A stretch of DNA of 64,000 bases from Nostoc commune NIES-4072 (lineage in GTDB: Bacteria; Cyanobacteriota; Cyanobacteriia; Cyanobacteriales; Nostocaceae), in assembly GCF_003113895.1 (NCBI RefSeq), contig NZ_BDUD01000001.1, forward strand, positions 6,562,792 to 6,626,791, given 5' to 3'. The notes beneath the pieces were generated by a model. That model was not told the DNA's origin. It made no database searches and saw only the letters and a list, made by a program, of their open reading frames with translations. A program made the translations under genes and the position numbers. The first letter of the stretch is position 1, and each line of letters starts with the position of its first letter. Shown one piece after another: positions 62,830 through 64,000 of this stretch.

Positions 62830-63084
62830 TTAGGACACCTCAGTTTCAAGTCCGTGGATTTCCTGTAATGTTTGCCAGCCAGCTTGCCACTGGGAGTTAT
62901 CTTGTAATAATTTAGCATTTATCCAAAAACGGACTTTCGGATCGCAAGCAGCAACCATTTCGGCATAAACCCAATTAGCCTGATTTTTCCGATTGACTAC
63001 CTGGAAGTGTCGCCAACCATCGACTTTTTGCTGTGCCGTCCACTTAGAACCAACTAAGTAAGGAAATTTTTGTTTTTTAGTCAT
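62830..63084 (-). CDS. Small tryptophan-rich conserved protein (TIGR02450 family)
   Basis: An 84-residue protein matching the TIGR02450 family of small Trp-rich proteins: VGSKWTAQQKVDGWRHFQVV, WVYAEMVAACDPKVRFWINAKLLQD (in part), WQAGWQTLQEI. It has six tryptophans in 84 residues. The function is unknown. The ATG follows a TGACAAA heptamer tract. Confidence 0.8.
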   Translation of the reverse strand: MTKKQKFPYLVGSKWTAQQKVDGWRHFQVVNRKNQANWVYAEMVAACDPKVRFWINAKLLQDNSQWQAGWQTLQEIHGLETEVS

Positions 63085-63138
63085 TTGTCATTTGTCATTT
63101 GTCATTGTTATTCTTCCCCTACTCCCCCTGCTCCCTCT
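63084..63138. repeat. Heptamer repeats GTCATTT
   Basis: GTCATTTGTCATTTGTCATT followed by CTCCCCCTGCTCCC, between two leftward genes. Confidence 0.8.
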
Positions 63139-63139
63139 T

Positions 63140-63514
63140 TTAAGATGTCACTAAATCACCATTACGGGTAAACTTCTGGCAATGCAACTCATTATCTTGC
63201 TGAACACATAGCGAAAACCATCTAATATGGCTCCAGCAGGTGTTGATGTTGTTGGTAATTTTGCGCTTTTTCTTGGAAAGGCGTTGTCTTACGATTTCAT
63301 TAGGGCAAAGAATCTCTAACGTACCCGTACCATCTTCGTAATTAACGATGCGAAATAGACAGTCTTGCAACATCGCACGGCTACTGCTGTCAAAGAACCG
63401 CTTAAACCTCTGTAGCTTTTCCCCTTCAGTCATTTGGCTGATTGGCTTTATTTTAAATAACTCTTCATCCTCAAAGTCAAAGTCATCATCTTCAAAGTCG
63501 TAGGGGTCAATCAT
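63140..63514 (-). CDS. Small acidic hypothetical protein
   Basis: A 124-residue soluble protein. The first 25 residues are extremely acidic (DPYDFEDDDFDFEDEELF), then a helix with MTEGEKLQRFKRFFDSSSRAML and a more ordered C-terminal half with several cysteines and tryptophans (INTCWSHIRWFSLCVQQDNELHCQKF, in part). I do not recognise the family. The ATG overlaps the end of the preceding small exported-protein gene by 8 bases, which implies coupled translation. Confidence 0.6.
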   Translation of the reverse strand: MIDPYDFEDDDFDFEDEELFKIKPISQMTEGEKLQRFKRFFDSSSRAMLQDCLFRIVNYEDGTGTLEILCPNEIVRQRLSKKKRKITNNINTCWSHIRWFSLCVQQDNELHCQKFTRNGDLVTS

Positions 63515-63698
63515 TTTCAGCCTCTTGCTTCACTAACTGCCAATACCATGCTATGGTTCCTCGTTTTTCATAGGACTCATTATCAATAAAAATACGAGTA
63601 CCATCTGATGATTCGTTAACTAAAACCCAATTAGCAGCCAATGCAGTCGAAGGAAATGCTATTAAAGAAGCTATTACTAATCCTAGAATTCGTTTCAT
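63507..63698 (-). CDS. Short exported protein, possibly truncated surface-adhesin-E-like
   Basis: A 63-residue protein with a clear signal peptide (MKRILGLVIASLIAFPSTALA, cleavage after ALA) and a mature part NWVLVNESSDGTRIFIDNESYEKRGTIAWYWQLVK (in part) that resembles the first strands of surface-adhesin-protein-E-like domains, which are usually about 120 residues. The stop then comes early, and the next gene begins inside its last codons (8-base overlap). A frameshift or an ancestral truncation is possible. Confidence 0.6.
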   Translation of the reverse strand: MKRILGLVIASLIAFPSTALAANWVLVNESSDGTRIFIDNESYEKRGTIAWYWQLVKQEAEND

Positions 63699-63777
63699 AG
63701 AATCAATAAATATCTTAATTAAAAGTTTTGCATGGTTAAAAGGCGATTTTTACCTGCAATAATCTAACTACCTTTTA

Positions 63778-63878
63778 GGGGAGCATCCACTTTCGGCGGA
63801 TCTACTTTTTTAGATGAACCATATAGTAGGGTTTTCGGAGTATCAGAATTATGTTTCTTCCAAAAGTGGATGCTCCCC
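63778..63878. mobile_element. MITE-like element with 19-bp inverted ends
   Basis: A 101-bp non-coding element; the left end GGGGAGCATCCACTTTCGG and the right end CCAAAAGTGGATGCTCCCC are inverted copies with one mismatch, and weaker matching continues outward (TTTTAG at both flanks). The inside includes ACTATATGGTTCA-type sequence in reverse. Such ends resemble those of DDE-transposase IS elements, but no transposase is here. Confidence 0.75.
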
Positions 63879-64000
63879 CTTTTAGCAGGCTTATCAGCTA
63901 ATATATTTTATTGGTCTATTACCTATAATTGGTTCAGTAATTCTGCTAAACCCCAATCTGGTAAGATACTTAAGTAAAAAATAATTTATAAAGCAAGTAT
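63879..64000. other. Gene-free right edge
   Basis: The last 122 bases are AT-rich; I see no gene, repeat or RNA. A gene may begin beyond the window. Confidence 0.4.

Overview
The window looks like a chromosomal segment of a filamentous, Nostoc-like cyanobacterium (Nostocales). The evidence is the gene content (chlL/chlN dark protochlorophyllide reductase with a DUF5331 gene between them, ndhN, an infA/rpmJ-containing ribosomal supercluster lacking rpsJ, rpsN and rpmD, and many cyanobacteria-specific DUF families), frequent GCGATCGC (HIP1) octamers, and the dense heptameric repeats and small palindromic repeats typical of this group.

Layout. 1-354: a 21-bp tandem repeat encoding a repetitive protein that runs off the left edge. 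456-5623: GDSL esterase, small membrane protein, CPA2-type cation/H+ antiporter with Usp-like tail, two exported proteins. 5715-8693: transketolase divergent from a DeoR-family regulator. 8804-11097: DUF3172 protein, ABC-2 permease, ndhN. 11098-12190: about 1.1 kb without an annotated gene, holding a MITE and a long, hairpin-rich leader in front of rplC. 12191-30347: rplC to prfA, 31 translation, secretion and transcription genes on the + strand, with heptamer repeats and palindromes between many of them. 30357-33852: an accessory patch (hypothetical gene, XRE regulator, half of a DUF29 protein, DUF4336 protein, HTH-like protein, two remnants of Rpn/PD-(D/E)XK-type genes). 34008-38752: ABC-F ATPase, gpmI-secG, HExxH peptidase. 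38814-47261: DUF29, glycosyltransferase, MFS transporter overlapping recO, deoC, a solitary cytosine-5 DNA methyltransferase, a WcaI-like glycosyltransferase. 47300-55869: porin remnant, YbjN and DUF3318 proteins, queE, a STAS/sugar-transferase fusion, a P-loop DUF697 protein, initiator tRNA, asparaginase II, CGLD27, rsfS. 56468-58708: an accessory patch with an antitoxin-like fragment, an unknown helical membrane protein and an AbiEii-like nucleotidyltransferase. 58871-62134: chlN, DUF5331, chlL (leftward). 62830-63698: small conserved genes, followed by a MITE at the right edge.

How the genes fit together. The central block supplies ribosomal proteins, the SecY and (further on) SecG translocon subunits, the RNA polymerase alpha subunit, IF-1 and RF1; it is probably several overlapping transcription units, because rplC, infA and rpoA each have a long leader. 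chlL, the DUF5331 gene and chlN form a leftward unit for light-independent chlorophyll synthesis. The most unusual material is the structured leader before rplC, the eroded Rpn/DUF29/XRE patch, the AbiEii-like/unknown-protein pair, and the many small repeats, some of them inside coding sequence (antiporter, MFS transporter, perhaps recO). No CRISPR array, complete IS element, prophage or rRNA gene was seen. All functional calls come from reading sequence and recalled family features; no search was run.
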